From NCBI RefSeq assembly GCF_030063355.1, contig NZ_JASISZ010000019.1, positions 38,599 through 102,598 of the forward strand: a DNA stretch of 64,000 nucleotides. Direction: 5' to 3'. A model generated the notes under the pieces. The model was not told the DNA's origin. It saw only the letters and a list, made by a program, of their open reading frames with translations, and searched no databases. How positions within the stretch are numbered: position 1 is the first letter of the stretch; every line of letters begins with the position of its first letter. The translations under genes and the position numbers were made by a program. Shown here piece after piece: positions 37,540 to 47,594 of the stretch. This DNA is from Streptomyces sp. PH10-H1 (GTDB taxonomy: Bacteria > Actinomycetota > Actinomycetes > Streptomycetales > Streptomycetaceae).

Positions 37540-37899
37540 GTGTGGACGAACCCCCTCGGGCAGAGGTCGGGGTGCGACAACGTCGCGCTGTACTGGGCCG
37601 GGACCGGGCACGTGGGCCCGTCCGGGGCCCTCCGTAAACGGCACGTCCGTGGGCAATGGGCCTCCCGGGCGGACGAACCTGGGTGCCGTCCGCTGTTGAC
37701 CGGTGTATGCCCTCGAAAGCGGGTGCCTATGCGACTGCATATGACGGCTGTGCCATCAATCGCGCATCGGACCCGAAAAAAATGCGGCAGATGGCCGTAA
37801 GGGGCCAAGCGGAAGGCTACGGAGAAGCTACGCAGCAGCCGTGACGGGTTCCGGGAGGAGGGTGCCGGGAGGAGTGCCGGGACTGGTGCCGGGAGGGGA
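37540..37899. other. Leader and gap between phoH and uppS
   Basis: About 360 bases without a gene. GTGCCGGGA is repeated at 37862-37870, 37874-37882 and 37887-37895 just downstream of the uppS stop. The rest should contain the phoH promoter, which I could not define. Confidence 0.5.
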
Positions 37900-38661
37900 C
37901 TACGAACCGTAGCGGCGGTGCCGAGCGGCGTAGTCACGCAGCGCGCGCAGGAAGTCGACCTTGCGGAAGGCCGGCCAGAAGACTTCGCAGAAGTAGTACT
38001 CGGAGTGCGCGCTCTGCCAGAGCATGAAGCCCGACAGCCGCTGCTCGCCGCTGGTGCGGATGACCAGGTCGGGGTCGGGCTGGCCGCGGGTGTAGAGGTG
38101 CTCCGCGATGTGCTCGACGTCCAGCAGCTCGGCGAGGTCCTCGATGGAGGTGCCGCGCCCCGCGTGCTCGTGCAGCAGCGATCGGACCGCGTCCGCGATC
38201 TCCTGGCGGCCGCCGTAGCCGACCGCGACGTTCACCAGAATGCCCTCGACGCCGTGGGTGGCCTGCTCGGCCTCCTTCAGCACCGACTGGGTGCGCGACG
38301 GCAGCATGTCCATCGTGCCGACATGGTGGACGCGCCAGCGGCCGGTCTCGGCCAGCCCGCTCACCGCGCCCTCGATGATGCCCAGCAGCGGGACGAGTTC
38401 CTCGGCGGGACGGTCCAGGTTGTCGGTCGACAGCAGCCAGAGCGTGACGACCTCGACACCGGTCTCCTCGCACCAGCCCAGCATCTCGGCGATCTTGTCG
38501 GCGCCGGCCCGGTGGCCCTGCTCCGTCGTACCGCCCGCGGCCTTCGCCCAGCGCCGGTTGCCGTCCAGGATCACGCCGATGTGCTTGGGTCCCTGAGCCA
38601 GATCGAGGCGGTGCTCCACTCGGCGGGCATACAGCCCATACACCAGGTCGCGCAGATTCAT
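37900..38661 (-). CDS. uppS: Isoprenyl transferase (cis-prenyl diphosphate synthase, UppS family)
   Basis: A 253-residue cis-prenyltransferase that condenses isopentenyl diphosphate onto an allylic primer to make polyprenyl diphosphate for cell-wall carrier lipid. The catalytic aspartate is in GVILDGNRRWAK near residue 30; STDNLDRPAEE, VAVGYGGRQEIADA and RTSGEQRLSGFMLWQ then SEYYF complete the active site. Length fits a short or medium-chain actinobacterial enzyme. ATG 38659-38661 was chosen as the family start; GGAGGGG lies about 11 bases upstream. Actinobacteria often carry two such genes; chain length cannot be told. Confidence 0.93.
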   Translation of the reverse strand: MNLRDLVYGLYARRVEHRLDLAQGPKHIGVILDGNRRWAKAAGGTTEQGHRAGADKIAEMLGWCEETGVEVVTLWLLSTDNLDRPAEELVPLLGIIEGAVSGLAETGRWRVHHVGTMDMLPSRTQSVLKEAEQATHGVEGILVNVAVGYGGRQEIADAVRSLLHEHAGRGTSIEDLAELLDVEHIAEHLYTRGQPDPDLVIRTSGEQRLSGFMLWQSAHSEYYFCEVFWPAFRKVDFLRALRDYAARHRRYGS

Positions 38662-38787
38662 CGCGTACCAGCCCCTCCAGCGCTCGTCACCCGATCGCCA
38701 CAGTACTGCGCGCGGCGGCACACACACGAACCGGGTGCCCGGCCTCCGGTTCGGATCCGCGACGAGAAGCCGTGATAGGCAGAGCTC

Positions 38788-39846
<1,059 letters not shown>

Positions 39847-39924
39847 CGCTCACTGCTGAGGGACTCGCGCGGCGATTCCTTCGGAGGGGGGTTCGGAAGT
39901 CCGGCGGCGTGTTGCCGGCGGCTG

Positions 39925-40650
39925 CTAGGCCGCCGCCAGCAGCACCCCGCCGAGCGCGCCGACCAGCATGAACGGTCCGAACGGGATGGGCGTCTTACGG
40001 TTCGCCCGGCGGGTGACCAGCAGGACGAGCCCGGCGACGGCGCCGAGCACGAAGCCCGCGAACGTGCCCAGGAAGAGCGCCGGCCAGCCGTACCAGCCGA
40101 GCGCGAGGCCGAGCGTCGGGGCGAGTTTCACGTCGCCGAAGCCCATGCCGGCCGGGTTGATGAGGAACAGCAGGAAGTAGACCGCCCCCAGAACGGCCCC
40201 GCCCAGCAACGCCCGCGGCCAGGAGCCGTCGTGCCCCGGCAGCAGGGCGGCGGCGCCCAGCAGGACGGCCGTGCCGGCCATCGCCGGGAGCGTCAGGGCG
40301 TCGGGGAGCCGGAATACCGAGAGGTCGATGCGGGCCAGCAGCACGCCCAGCGGCACGAGCAGCAGCCACACCACCAGTTCAGGACGCGCTCCCACGAGCG
40401 CGGCGAGCGCGGCACAGGCCGTCGTGCACAGGAGCACGGTGCCGTACGCGATCCGGTTCCGGCCGGTCCCGCCGGCCCCGACGGCCCCACCGAGCCAGCC
40501 GCGCGGGCCCGCCGGATAGGCCAGCCCGTCGCCGTCGGCCACACGCACCGGCTCCGCGGACGCGACCGCGAGCCGGTACGCCGGGCGCGGCAGCACGAGG
40601 CCCGCCGCGATTCCCCAGACGGCGGCGACTGCGGTGAGATAGACAGACAT
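39925..40650 (-). CDS. A24-family prepilin peptidase
   Basis: A 241-residue membrane aspartyl protease with about seven hydrophobic helices. The first catalytic aspartate lies in LARIDLSVFRLPDAL and the second in the diagnostic GFGDVKLAPTLGL. It should cleave the leader of Flp-type prepilins such as the one at 43428-43646 and belongs functionally to the Tad cluster that starts 900 bp upstream on the same strand. It lacks the N-terminal cysteine-rich methylase domain of PilD, as usual for Tad-type peptidases. GGGAGG precedes ATG 40650. Confidence 0.92.
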   Translation of the reverse strand: MSVYLTAVAAVWGIAAGLVLPRPAYRLAVASAEPVRVADGDGLAYPAGPRGWLGGAVGAGGTGRNRIAYGTVLLCTTACAALAALVGARPELVVWLLLVPLGVLLARIDLSVFRLPDALTLPAMAGTAVLLGAAALLPGHDGSWPRALLGGAVLGAVYFLLFLINPAGMGFGDVKLAPTLGLALGWYGWPALFLGTFAGFVLGAVAGLVLLVTRRANRKTPIPFGPFMLVGALGGVLLAAA

Positions 40651-40760
40651 CCGGTGTCCTCCCGTGCGGGACGGATTCGGCACGGCGCGGGAGGCGCGGC
40701 CCTGCGGGGGTCGGGGTTGTGGGTTTCCGGGGACCGACGCTACACGGAGGGGCGGGACGG

Positions 40761-41147
40761 ATGGGCCGGTGGCAGGACGGCAGGGGCACGTTGCGGCTCG
40801 CCGCGGGGAGCGCGGCGGACGGAGGGAGGTCTTCGGACGCATCCCCCGTACCGCTGGAGATCGCCGCGTCCTACCGGGCCAGGACCCGGGGGCTGCTCGG
40901 GCGGGACGGGCTGACCGGAGCACTGCTGCTCACGCCCGCGACCAGCGTGCACACCGTACGGATGCGCTTCCCGATCGACGTCGCCTTCCTGGACCGCCGG
41001 CTACGGGTACTGGCTGTGCGCACCATGCCGCCCGGCCGCCTGGGGCGGCCCCGGCTGCGCGCCCGGCATGTACTGGAGGCCGAGGCGGGCTCCATGGAGC
41101 GCTGGGGACTGCGGCGCGGGACGCGGGTGGAGATCGACGTCGGCTGA
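40761..41147 (+). CDS. DUF192 protein
   Basis: A 128-residue protein. After a variable head, the DUF192 fold is clear: ASYRARTRGLLGRDGLTGAL, TSVHTVRMRFPIDVAFLDRR and LEAEAGSMERWGLRRGTRVEI. The family is widespread, often secreted or membrane-linked, and of unknown function; actinobacterial members often sit beside Tad pilus genes, as here, between the peptidase and the pilus cluster. Translation from ATG 40761 follows GGAGGGGCGGG. Confidence 0.8.
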   Translation: MGRWQDGRGTLRLAAGSAADGGRSSDASPVPLEIAASYRARTRGLLGRDGLTGALLLTPATSVHTVRMRFPIDVAFLDRRLRVLAVRTMPPGRLGRPRLRARHVLEAEAGSMERWGLRRGTRVEIDVG

Positions 41148-41175
41148 CGTCGAGGCCAGCGGATGTCGGCGGACG

Positions 41176-41479
41176 TCAGCCGACCTCGATGCTGTTCACG
41201 ATCTGCCGCAGCTCGTCGAGCCAGCCGTCGACGTCGGCCCCGGTGATCCGGACGAGGACGGGGCGGCGTGGCTGTCCCTCGTCGTGACCTCCACGGCACG
41301 GTTCCTGCTGCCGTCCGCACGACGATCTCGACGCGATGCCCGGGGAACCGCAGCGCCGCACCCCTCCGCCCTCCGCCCCGGCCAGGACGCCGACCTGTCG
41401 CGTGGCCGCCACCCGGGGACGTCCACCGAGCGGCCGGTCGTCGACGAGAACCCGCTGAGGGCCACCCCGTCCAGGGCAT
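41176..41479 (-). pseudogene. Frameshifted remnant of a small protein gene
   Basis: Three minus-strand frames carry natural-looking pieces in order: GHRVEIVVRTA (41300-41340 region), RNRAVEVTTRD, and RPVLVRITGADVDGWLDELRQ ending IVNSIEVG at a stop at 41176. No single frame contains all three, so the gene has probably suffered two frameshifts. I do not recognise the family. It lies downstream of the T-tract terminator of the pilus cluster. Confidence 0.4.
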
Positions 41480-41523
41480 AAAAAACGGGCCGGTTCGCAG
41501 GGGGGGGAGAGCGAACCGGCCCG
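41480..41523 (-). terminator. Intrinsic terminator of the pilus cluster, with T-tract
   Basis: CGGGCCGGTTCGC at 41486-41498 pairs perfectly with 41511-41523, and on the minus strand the hairpin is followed by TTTTT (41481-41485). A hairpin plus U-tract is uncommon in Streptomyces. It ends the unit reading through the OmpA-like gene. Confidence 0.88.
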
Positions 41524-41569
41524 AGGGGGGGAGTTACACCGTACCGCTTCTGAGCGCGTGCTCAGCACA

Positions 41570-42220
41570 TCACGCGGCGGGCGGCGTGAACGTGATCTCC
41601 ACCCGGCGATTCTGGCTGCGGCCGGTTTCGGTTGAATTGTCGGCAATGGGGTAGTCCTCGCCGTACCCACGCACCTGGAAACTGTGGGCCGAGCCACCGG
41701 CGGAGCCAAGCGCCTGCGCCAAAACTTTGTATACGGCGTCGGCGCGTTGCTTCGACAGCACGGCGCCGTGCTCGCTGCTGCCCAGGTTGTCCGTGAACCC
41801 GAAGACCCTGATGGGTGATGCAACGTTCTTCGCGTTGATGTCGCTCGCGATGGCCTTGATCCGGGTCGCCGCGAGCGGCGACAGCACCGCGCTGTCGATC
41901 GTGAAGAGCACCTCCGCCTGGAGCGCATACGTGATCGAGGAGTTGGACTCCTCATGCCGCTGCTCCGGCTGATCCGCACTCTTCGTCGACTGATCCGTGA
42001 CCGCCACGATGTCCAGCACCTTCGCCGGAGCCAGCTTGGCCCCCTCCGGCAACTTCAGCCGCGGCGACGTCGGATCGATCTTCACCGGCGCCGTCGGCGT
42101 GGCCGTCGACGGCGACGCCGACGGCCCACCGTCCGCCCCCGCCTGCGCCAACGGCCCCGCGAACGTGAACGTGAGGGTGAGAACGGCCGCGGTGGCGGCA
42201 AGTCGCTTCGTACGGGGCAT
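41570..42220 (-). CDS. Secreted OmpA-domain protein
   Basis: A 216-residue exported protein. MPRTKRLAATAAVLTLTFTF to QAGADG is a signal peptide. After a Ser/Thr/Pro-rich linker, residues 95-216 form an OmpA C-terminal domain: VLFTIDSAVLSPLAATRI, the peptidoglycan-binding GFTDNLGSSEHGAVLSKQRA and GYGEDYPIADNSTETGRSQN followed by RRVEI. In a Gram-positive cell this domain should bind peptidoglycan outside the membrane. The lipoprotein gene lies 6 bp upstream and both end the Tad cluster, so a role in anchoring the pilus is a fair guess. Confidence 0.9.
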   Translation of the reverse strand: MPRTKRLAATAAVLTLTFTFAGPLAQAGADGGPSASPSTATPTAPVKIDPTSPRLKLPEGAKLAPAKVLDIVAVTDQSTKSADQPEQRHEESNSSITYALQAEVLFTIDSAVLSPLAATRIKAIASDINAKNVASPIRVFGFTDNLGSSEHGAVLSKQRADAVYKVLAQALGSAGGSAHSFQVRGYGEDYPIADNSTETGRSQNRRVEITFTPPAA

Positions 42221-42226
42221 GTCCGG

Positions 42227-42811
42227 TCACCCCTCCGAGATCTGGATCTTTGCGGGCGGCATGGTGGGGAGCTGGAATTCCACCGAGGTGGTGCCGGCGG
42301 GTGGGGCGGGGAACTGGGCGAAGATGGGGCGGGTCTCCTTGGGCTGGATGCTCAGCAACTTCATCGTGCAGAGGCATTTACCGTCCGTGTCCCGAAGCAC
42401 GTAATAGCGCTTCTTGCCCGCTTGATCGACCAGAACCGCACCGGCGACAGAGGCACCCGACTGGCTGACCGCGGTCTCCTGACCAACCCAGTTCGTCGCG
42501 TCGAAGACATCGGTGCCGTTGTTGGTGACCGCCCCCTGGATGGTGACGAAGCCACCTGAATCCCGTGCGGCGGAGTAGATGCTGACCTCGACGTTCTTCT
42601 CGCCCTTGATCTGCGCCAGAATCTGCGTCGGGCTGGCGGAAGCCGGCGCACTGCCGCCGGTGGATCCAGCGGCGTGAGAGCTGCTGGACTTGGACGCGCC
42701 GCCGTCCGGCTTCTTGTCGCCCCCGCCGCCGCATCCGGCCAACACGAGGACACTGCTGGCCACGAGCGCAACCCAGGCCCCGTAGCCCATCCTTCTCGGT
42801 TGGTTGTTCAT
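42227..42811 (-). CDS. Lipoprotein of the pilus cluster
   Basis: A 194-residue protein with a lipoprotein signal: hydrophobic WVALVASSVLVLAGC with lipobox LAGC and cysteine near residue 27. A Gly/Ser/Lys-rich linker follows, then a beta-rich domain (VSIYSAARDSGGFVTIQGAV, TNNGTDVFDATNWVGQETAV, KKRYYVLRDTDGKCLC). Two further cysteines lie in KCLCTMKLL. I recognise no family. It is 6 bp from the OmpA-domain gene and should be anchored in the outer leaflet of the membrane. Confidence 0.82.
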   Translation of the reverse strand: MNNQPRRMGYGAWVALVASSVLVLAGCGGGGDKKPDGGASKSSSSHAAGSTGGSAPASASPTQILAQIKGEKNVEVSIYSAARDSGGFVTIQGAVTNNGTDVFDATNWVGQETAVSQSGASVAGAVLVDQAGKKRYYVLRDTDGKCLCTMKLLSIQPKETRPIFAQFPAPPAGTTSVEFQLPTMPPAKIQISEG

Positions 42812-42843
42812 CGTTCCCCGTTCCTTCTCTACTCGATCGGCCG

Positions 42844-43431
42844 TCAGCTGCTGAGGTGGACGGAGTAGAAGGTCGACAGATCCAGGCGGAAGTCGTTCGC
42901 CGTCGGATCAACCGTCACGACCTGACCGGCGCAGGTGAACTTGACCGCCTTGCGCTCCATCCCGCTCAGGGTGCAGCGCGACTCGACAACTGCCGTGGCC
43001 GATGCCTTGGCGTGCAGGTTCTCCGTGCCATCGACCACGGATGTTCCGACCGTCCCCTGGGTCTTCACCCCGACCGAGTAGCCGAGCGGATCGGCGACCG
43101 GATCGCAGACCTCCAAGTCGGCGCGATTGTCGTTGGCGTATCCGCGTGCCGCGTCGCAAGCGCCGGCCCCGCTCATGCCCGAGCCCTGCAGCAGATTGCC
43201 GAGCGCGGCGAGATCTCCGGCCTTCAGAGCCGCGAGGAATGCCTCTGCGGCCCCATCGCGAGTCGCCCGCGCAGCGGCCAGAGCCGCCGCATCGGCGGCG
43301 GTCTGGGCGCTGTTGCGTGTCACTGAAGCCTGGCCGACGGCGAAGAAGGCGAAGGCGAGGAAGAACAGTGCTGCCACCGCGACGATGTACAGACCGAGGG
43401 TCTGGCCGTCATCGCGGCGTGCGCGCTCTAC
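42844..43431 (-). CDS. TadG/TadE-like pilus protein, start unresolved
   Basis: About 195 residues with the Tad-domain pattern near the N-terminus: DDGQTLGLYIVAVAALFFLA, then FAFFAVGQASVTRNSAQTAA and DAAALAAAR. The remainder is a secreted domain with several cysteines (SGAGACDAA, VCDPVAD, SRCTLSG, FTCAGQ). The stop is at 42844. No ATG, GTG or TTG exists in this frame between the middle of the upstream pilin gene and the membrane segment; the right boundary given is the GTA at 43429-43431 overlapping the pilin stop. A rare start codon, a small frameshift or a sequence error must be invoked. Confidence 0.7.
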   Translation of the reverse strand, partial: VERARRDDGQTLGLYIVAVAALFFLAFAFFAVGQASVTRNSAQTAADAAALAAARATRDGAAEAFLAALKAGDLAALGNLLQGSGMSGAGACDAARGYANDNRADLEVCDPVADPLGYSVGVKTQGTVGTSVVDGTENLHAKASATAVVESRCTLSGMERKAVKFTCAGQVVTVDPTANDFRLDLSTFYSVHLSS

Positions 43432-43646
43432 TTGCCGCTGCCGGCGATGATCTTGTTGATCATGCTGGTGATGCCTTCTTTGACCTTCGTGCCGATGTCC
43501 GTCGTTCCCGCCAGGACCCCGATGATCACCGCGATCACGACCGCGATCCCGAGGTACTCGAACGCCGTCTGCCCCCGGTCGCTGTTCAGCTTCTCGCGCA
43601 TCCAGATCTGCGTGACCACGAGCCGCTTCACTGCCCACCTGCTCAT
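43428..43646 (-). CDS. Flp-type pilin
   Basis: A 72-residue small protein: MSRWAVKRLVVTQIWMREKL, then the class III prepilin-like sequence DRGQTAFEYLGIAVVIAVII and GVLAGTTDIGTKVKEGI. The TAFEYLG hydrophobic start with glutamate at position 5 of the mature helix is the pilin hallmark; the peptidase at 39925 should cut before it. ATG 43646 was chosen since GGGG stands 9 bases upstream. It is the likely major pilus subunit. The long gap before it with an inverted repeat suggests its own promoter. Confidence 0.88.
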   Translation of the reverse strand: MSRWAVKRLVVTQIWMREKLNSDRGQTAFEYLGIAVVIAVIIGVLAGTTDIGTKVKEGITSMINKIIAGSGK

Positions 43647-43810
43647 GTCTGATCGCCCCATCCTTTGTCACCTGACGAACGCCGACCGCGCCCGATGCGA
43701 CGGCCGGTCTCTCGTTCCCACGCTCGCTACGACCGCCGACCCCGACCCCGACGTCACCCTTCACGGCGCACCGCCTCTCATCGGTCCGGCCCGTAGCGAT
43801 CCGTTCTTAA

Positions 43811-43840
43811 TTGCAGGTGCAAATATGGTTACGCCTGCAA
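43811..43840. promoter_or_regulatory. Inverted repeats upstream of the pilin gene
   Basis: TTGCAGG at 43811-43817 and CCTGCAA at 43834-43840 form an inverted repeat, and TTGCAGGTGCAA at 43811-43822 is itself a near-palindrome. They lie in an AT-richer stretch about 170 bases upstream of the pilin start. A regulator binding site is likely; no consensus is known to me. Confidence 0.45.
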
Positions 43841-43930
43841 AGGTACACCCGAACCCCGAGCAACCGCAGCCCTTTACGCGCCAATTGGCGCATCCAATAT
43901 GGCGGTTCCGTACATGACACATGCCCGGAA

Positions 43931-44830
43931 TCACCCATTCCCGAGGAGATTGCCGAAGTTGATCTGCGAGCCCATGATCGTGCCCGTGATCAGCAGAATC
44001 ATCGTTGCGGGCACCAGCAGCATGGTGATCACGCCGGTGGCTCTCGGTACCGTCCGCGCCGCCCGTCGGCGGGCGTTCTGTGCCTCGCTCCGCCGCATGT
44101 CCTGGGCGATCTGCAGCAACGTCCGCGCGATGGGCGCGCCCAGTTCCTCGCCCTGTTGCAGCGTGCTCACGAACTGGCTCACCTGATCGCTCCGGTTGCG
44201 CTTCCTGAGCTGGTCGAAGGCGTCCCGGCGGCTGACGCCGACGTCCATCTGCCGCAGGGCGATGCGGATTTCGTCCGACCACGGGCCCTTGTAGACGGAA
44301 TTGACGCGCTCCAGCGCCTGGCGGAAGCCGAGCCCCGCGCTCACCACCACCGCGAGCACGTCCAGGAAGTCGGGGAGGGTCCGCTCGATGTCGTCGCGGC
44401 GCTTGCGGACGGCGAGCCAGAGTCCCAGATCGGCCCAGCCCCACGCGTATCCGACGAGGATCAGTGCCAGGAACCAGTGACCGCTGGTGAGGAGGGTGAA
44501 GGCGGCGAGCCCGCCCAGCGCCCCGTACACCGCCCGCCGCGCCGCGTACCGCTCCACCGTCAGTCCGTGCGGATGGCCCGCGTGATCGATCCTCATGCGC
44601 ATTCTGGCCACCCGGGCCGGGCCCATCCAGCGCATGACCGTCGGGGCCCAGCGCATGCCGAGTTGATCGACGGCGTTGCCGGTGCGGGTGGTGCGGGTGC
44701 GGCCGACTTCCAGGGCGAGCATCAGGTCGTCGGGGAGTTTGGCGTCGGAGCGCAGCAGGGCGACGGCGTAGACGATGCCGACCGCGCACAGGGCGACGGC
44801 GGCGGCCAGGGCGAGTCCGATCATCATCAC
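43931..44830 (-). CDS. tadC: TadC-type inner-membrane platform protein
   Basis: A 299-residue type II secretion system F-domain protein. The F domain contains LPDFLDVLAVVVSAGLGFRQ, LRQMDVGVSRRDAFDQLRKR and FVSTLQQGEELGAPIARTL. Hydrophobic segments lie at residues 2-25, about 105-140 and 265-290. TadC and TadB together form the membrane base on which the TadA motor acts during pilus assembly. The start is in the MMMIG triplet, so the exact first residue is uncertain by one or two codons. It follows tadB by 28 bp. Confidence 0.92.
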   Translation of the reverse strand: MMMIGLALAAAVALCAVGIVYAVALLRSDAKLPDDLMLALEVGRTRTTRTGNAVDQLGMRWAPTVMRWMGPARVARMRMRIDHAGHPHGLTVERYAARRAVYGALGGLAAFTLLTSGHWFLALILVGYAWGWADLGLWLAVRKRRDDIERTLPDFLDVLAVVVSAGLGFRQALERVNSVYKGPWSDEIRIALRQMDVGVSRRDAFDQLRKRNRSDQVSQFVSTLQQGEELGAPIARTLLQIAQDMRRSEAQNARRRAARTVPRATGVITMLLVPATMILLITGTIMGSQINFGNLLGNG

Positions 44831-44858
44831 GTGCGGTGGCCGCCCTTCATACGCCGGT

Positions 44859-45793
44859 TCATACGTCGATCCGGGACATGCGGCGGATCATCCAGAAGCC
44901 GACGACGTACAGACCCAGCGAGATGAGCACGCAGATACGGCCGAGGTTGGAACCGGTCATGGCGCTCAGCGAGCCCGGCATGATCTGGTTGAGCAGGAAC
45001 AGCGAGCCGATGCCGATGACGGGTACGGCGTACGCGGTCACCGTGACCTGGGACATCTGGGTGCGGATCTCCCGTCGGGTCTCCTTCCGCTCCTCGAGCG
45101 TCACCGTCAGATTGCGCAGCGACTCGACGACGGAGCCGCCCGCGCGGCTGGACAGCACGAGCGTGGAGACCAGGACGATGAGCTCCCGGCTGGGAAGGCG
45201 TTCCTGCAGCTCGGCGAGGGAGTCCTCGACGGAGTGGCCCATCGCCATGGCGTCGGCGACCTTCTTGAGCTCCTCGCCCGCGGGGGCCTCCAGCTCGTCC
45301 GCCGCCATGCCGACGGCGGTGCGCAGCGCGAGTCCCGCCTGGGTGGCGTTGGCCAGCACCCGGGCGAGTTCCGGCAGTTGGGCGATGAAGCGTTCGGTGC
45401 GTATCCGGCGGCGCCACTCCAGGAAGGAGTAGGCGGACCAGAAGGCGATGAGCCCGGCGATCGGCCCGAAGAAGGGAGCGAGGACGACATGGGCCACGAG
45501 CCAGGCGCCACCGACGACGCCGACGGCCGCCGCGGTGAACTGGCCTGGGGTGAGGGCGGTGCCGGTGGCGGCGAGACGGCCGGCGAGGCGGCGGCCCCAG
45601 CGAGTGGCGCGAACTCGCCGGTCGAGCCCCGCGAAGGGGACATGGCGCCCGGTGCCCTCCCCCGGCTCGCCTGCGAGCCGTTCGACGAGGGCCGCGCGTT
45701 CGGCGCGGCCGCCGGACCAGGCGTGCAGTCCCCAGACGCCCAGCACCAGGGCGACCAGGGTGGCGCCGATGACGATCAGGGGCAGCCGGTCGC

Positions 45794-45797
<4 letters not shown>
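44859..45797 (-). CDS. tadB: TadB-type inner-membrane platform protein
   Basis: A 312-residue F-domain protein. Membrane helices lie near residues 6-24, 85-125 and 250-300. The F domain includes QLPELARVLANATQAGLALR, ADAMAMGHSVEDSLAELQER and STLVLSSRAGGSVVESLRNL. It is the second platform component of the Tad machine. The start overlaps the tadA stop by 4 bp (45794-45797). Confidence 0.92.
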
Positions 45798-47127
<1,330 letters not shown>

Positions 47128-47131
<4 letters not shown>

Positions 47132-47172
47132 GGCGTCATGTCCTTCATCGATTCGTTCATCGATTCGTTCAT
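47128..47172 (-). CDS. 14-codon bridging ORF between tadE and tadA
   Basis: A complete small frame MNESMNESMKDMTP from ATG 47170-47172 to TGA 47128-47130. Its start overlaps the tadE stop as ATGA, and its stop overlaps the tadA start as ATGA, so ribosomes could pass from tadE to tadA without leaving. It is made of a 12-bp tandem repeat (47144-47179). There is no separate ribosome-binding site. It may serve purely for translational coupling across a 37-bp gap. Confidence 0.5.
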
Positions 47173-47179
47173 CGATTCA
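47144..47179. repeat. 12-bp tandem repeat at the tadE/tadA junction
   Basis: TTCATCGATTCG occurs twice in tandem, followed by TTCATCGATTCA (three units, 47144-47179). On the minus strand each unit supplies an ATG and, in another frame, a TGA, producing the bridging ORF. Confidence 0.9.
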
Positions 47180-47594
47180 CAGCCTCTTTCGGCATGGTCG
47201 CGCTGCGCCGCACCGGGCCGAAGATGCTCACGCCGGGAATGACGGACGGGATGTTGATGGTGGCGGTCGCGGTGACGGAGTCACCGACGTCGGCGAGCGG
47301 GGGGATGGAGGTGCCGTCCCGCAGCCAGCTGCTCACCGCGTTGCGGCCCGCCTCCACCGCGTCCGGGTGCGGGGCACGCAGAGCGGCGGTGCGGGCGGCG
47401 GTACGGGCGGCCGTACCGGCCTGGTTGGCGGTGTAGGCGACGAAGCCGAGCTGGATTCCGGCCAGGGCGATGAACAGCAGGATCGGCAGGACGCCGAGGA
47501 ACTCCAGGGAGGCGGAGCCGGTTTCGCGGCGCGTGCGGCCCGAGGTACGGCCCGAGGTGCGGCCCGAGGTACGGCCCGAGGTACGGATGGTCAT
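47169..47594 (-). CDS. tadE: TadE-like pseudopilin
   Basis: A 141-residue protein starting MTIRTSGRTSGRTSGRTSGR, then TGSASLEFLGVLPILLFIALA and QLGFVAYTANQAGTAARTAA. The SLEF motif and following hydrophobic helix are the TadE pseudopilin signature, normally cleaved by the prepilin peptidase. The N-terminal head is four copies of Thr-Ser-Gly-Arg encoded by a perfect 12-bp tandem repeat. Its ATG overlaps the stop of the CpaE-TadE fusion gene by 4 bp. Confidence 0.88.
   Translation of the reverse strand: MTIRTSGRTSGRTSGRTSGRTRRETGSASLEFLGVLPILLFIALAGIQLGFVAYTANQAGTAARTAARTAALRAPHPDAVEAGRNAVSSWLRDGTSIPPLADVGDSVTATATINIPSVIPGVSIFGPVRRSATMPKEAVNR
47535..47582. repeat. 12-bp tandem repeat encoding TSGR units
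   Basis: Four tandem units of (G/A)CGGCCCGAGGT at 47535-47582 inside tadE. The unit is a multiple of three, so copy-number change would lengthen or shorten the basic head of the protein without a frameshift. Confidence 0.9.

Noticed and set aside
37540..37740. N-terminal extension of phoH up to 37740
   Set aside because: The extension is Pro/Arg-rich and absent from the family as I know it; GTG 37537-37539 gives the normal PIN-domain start.
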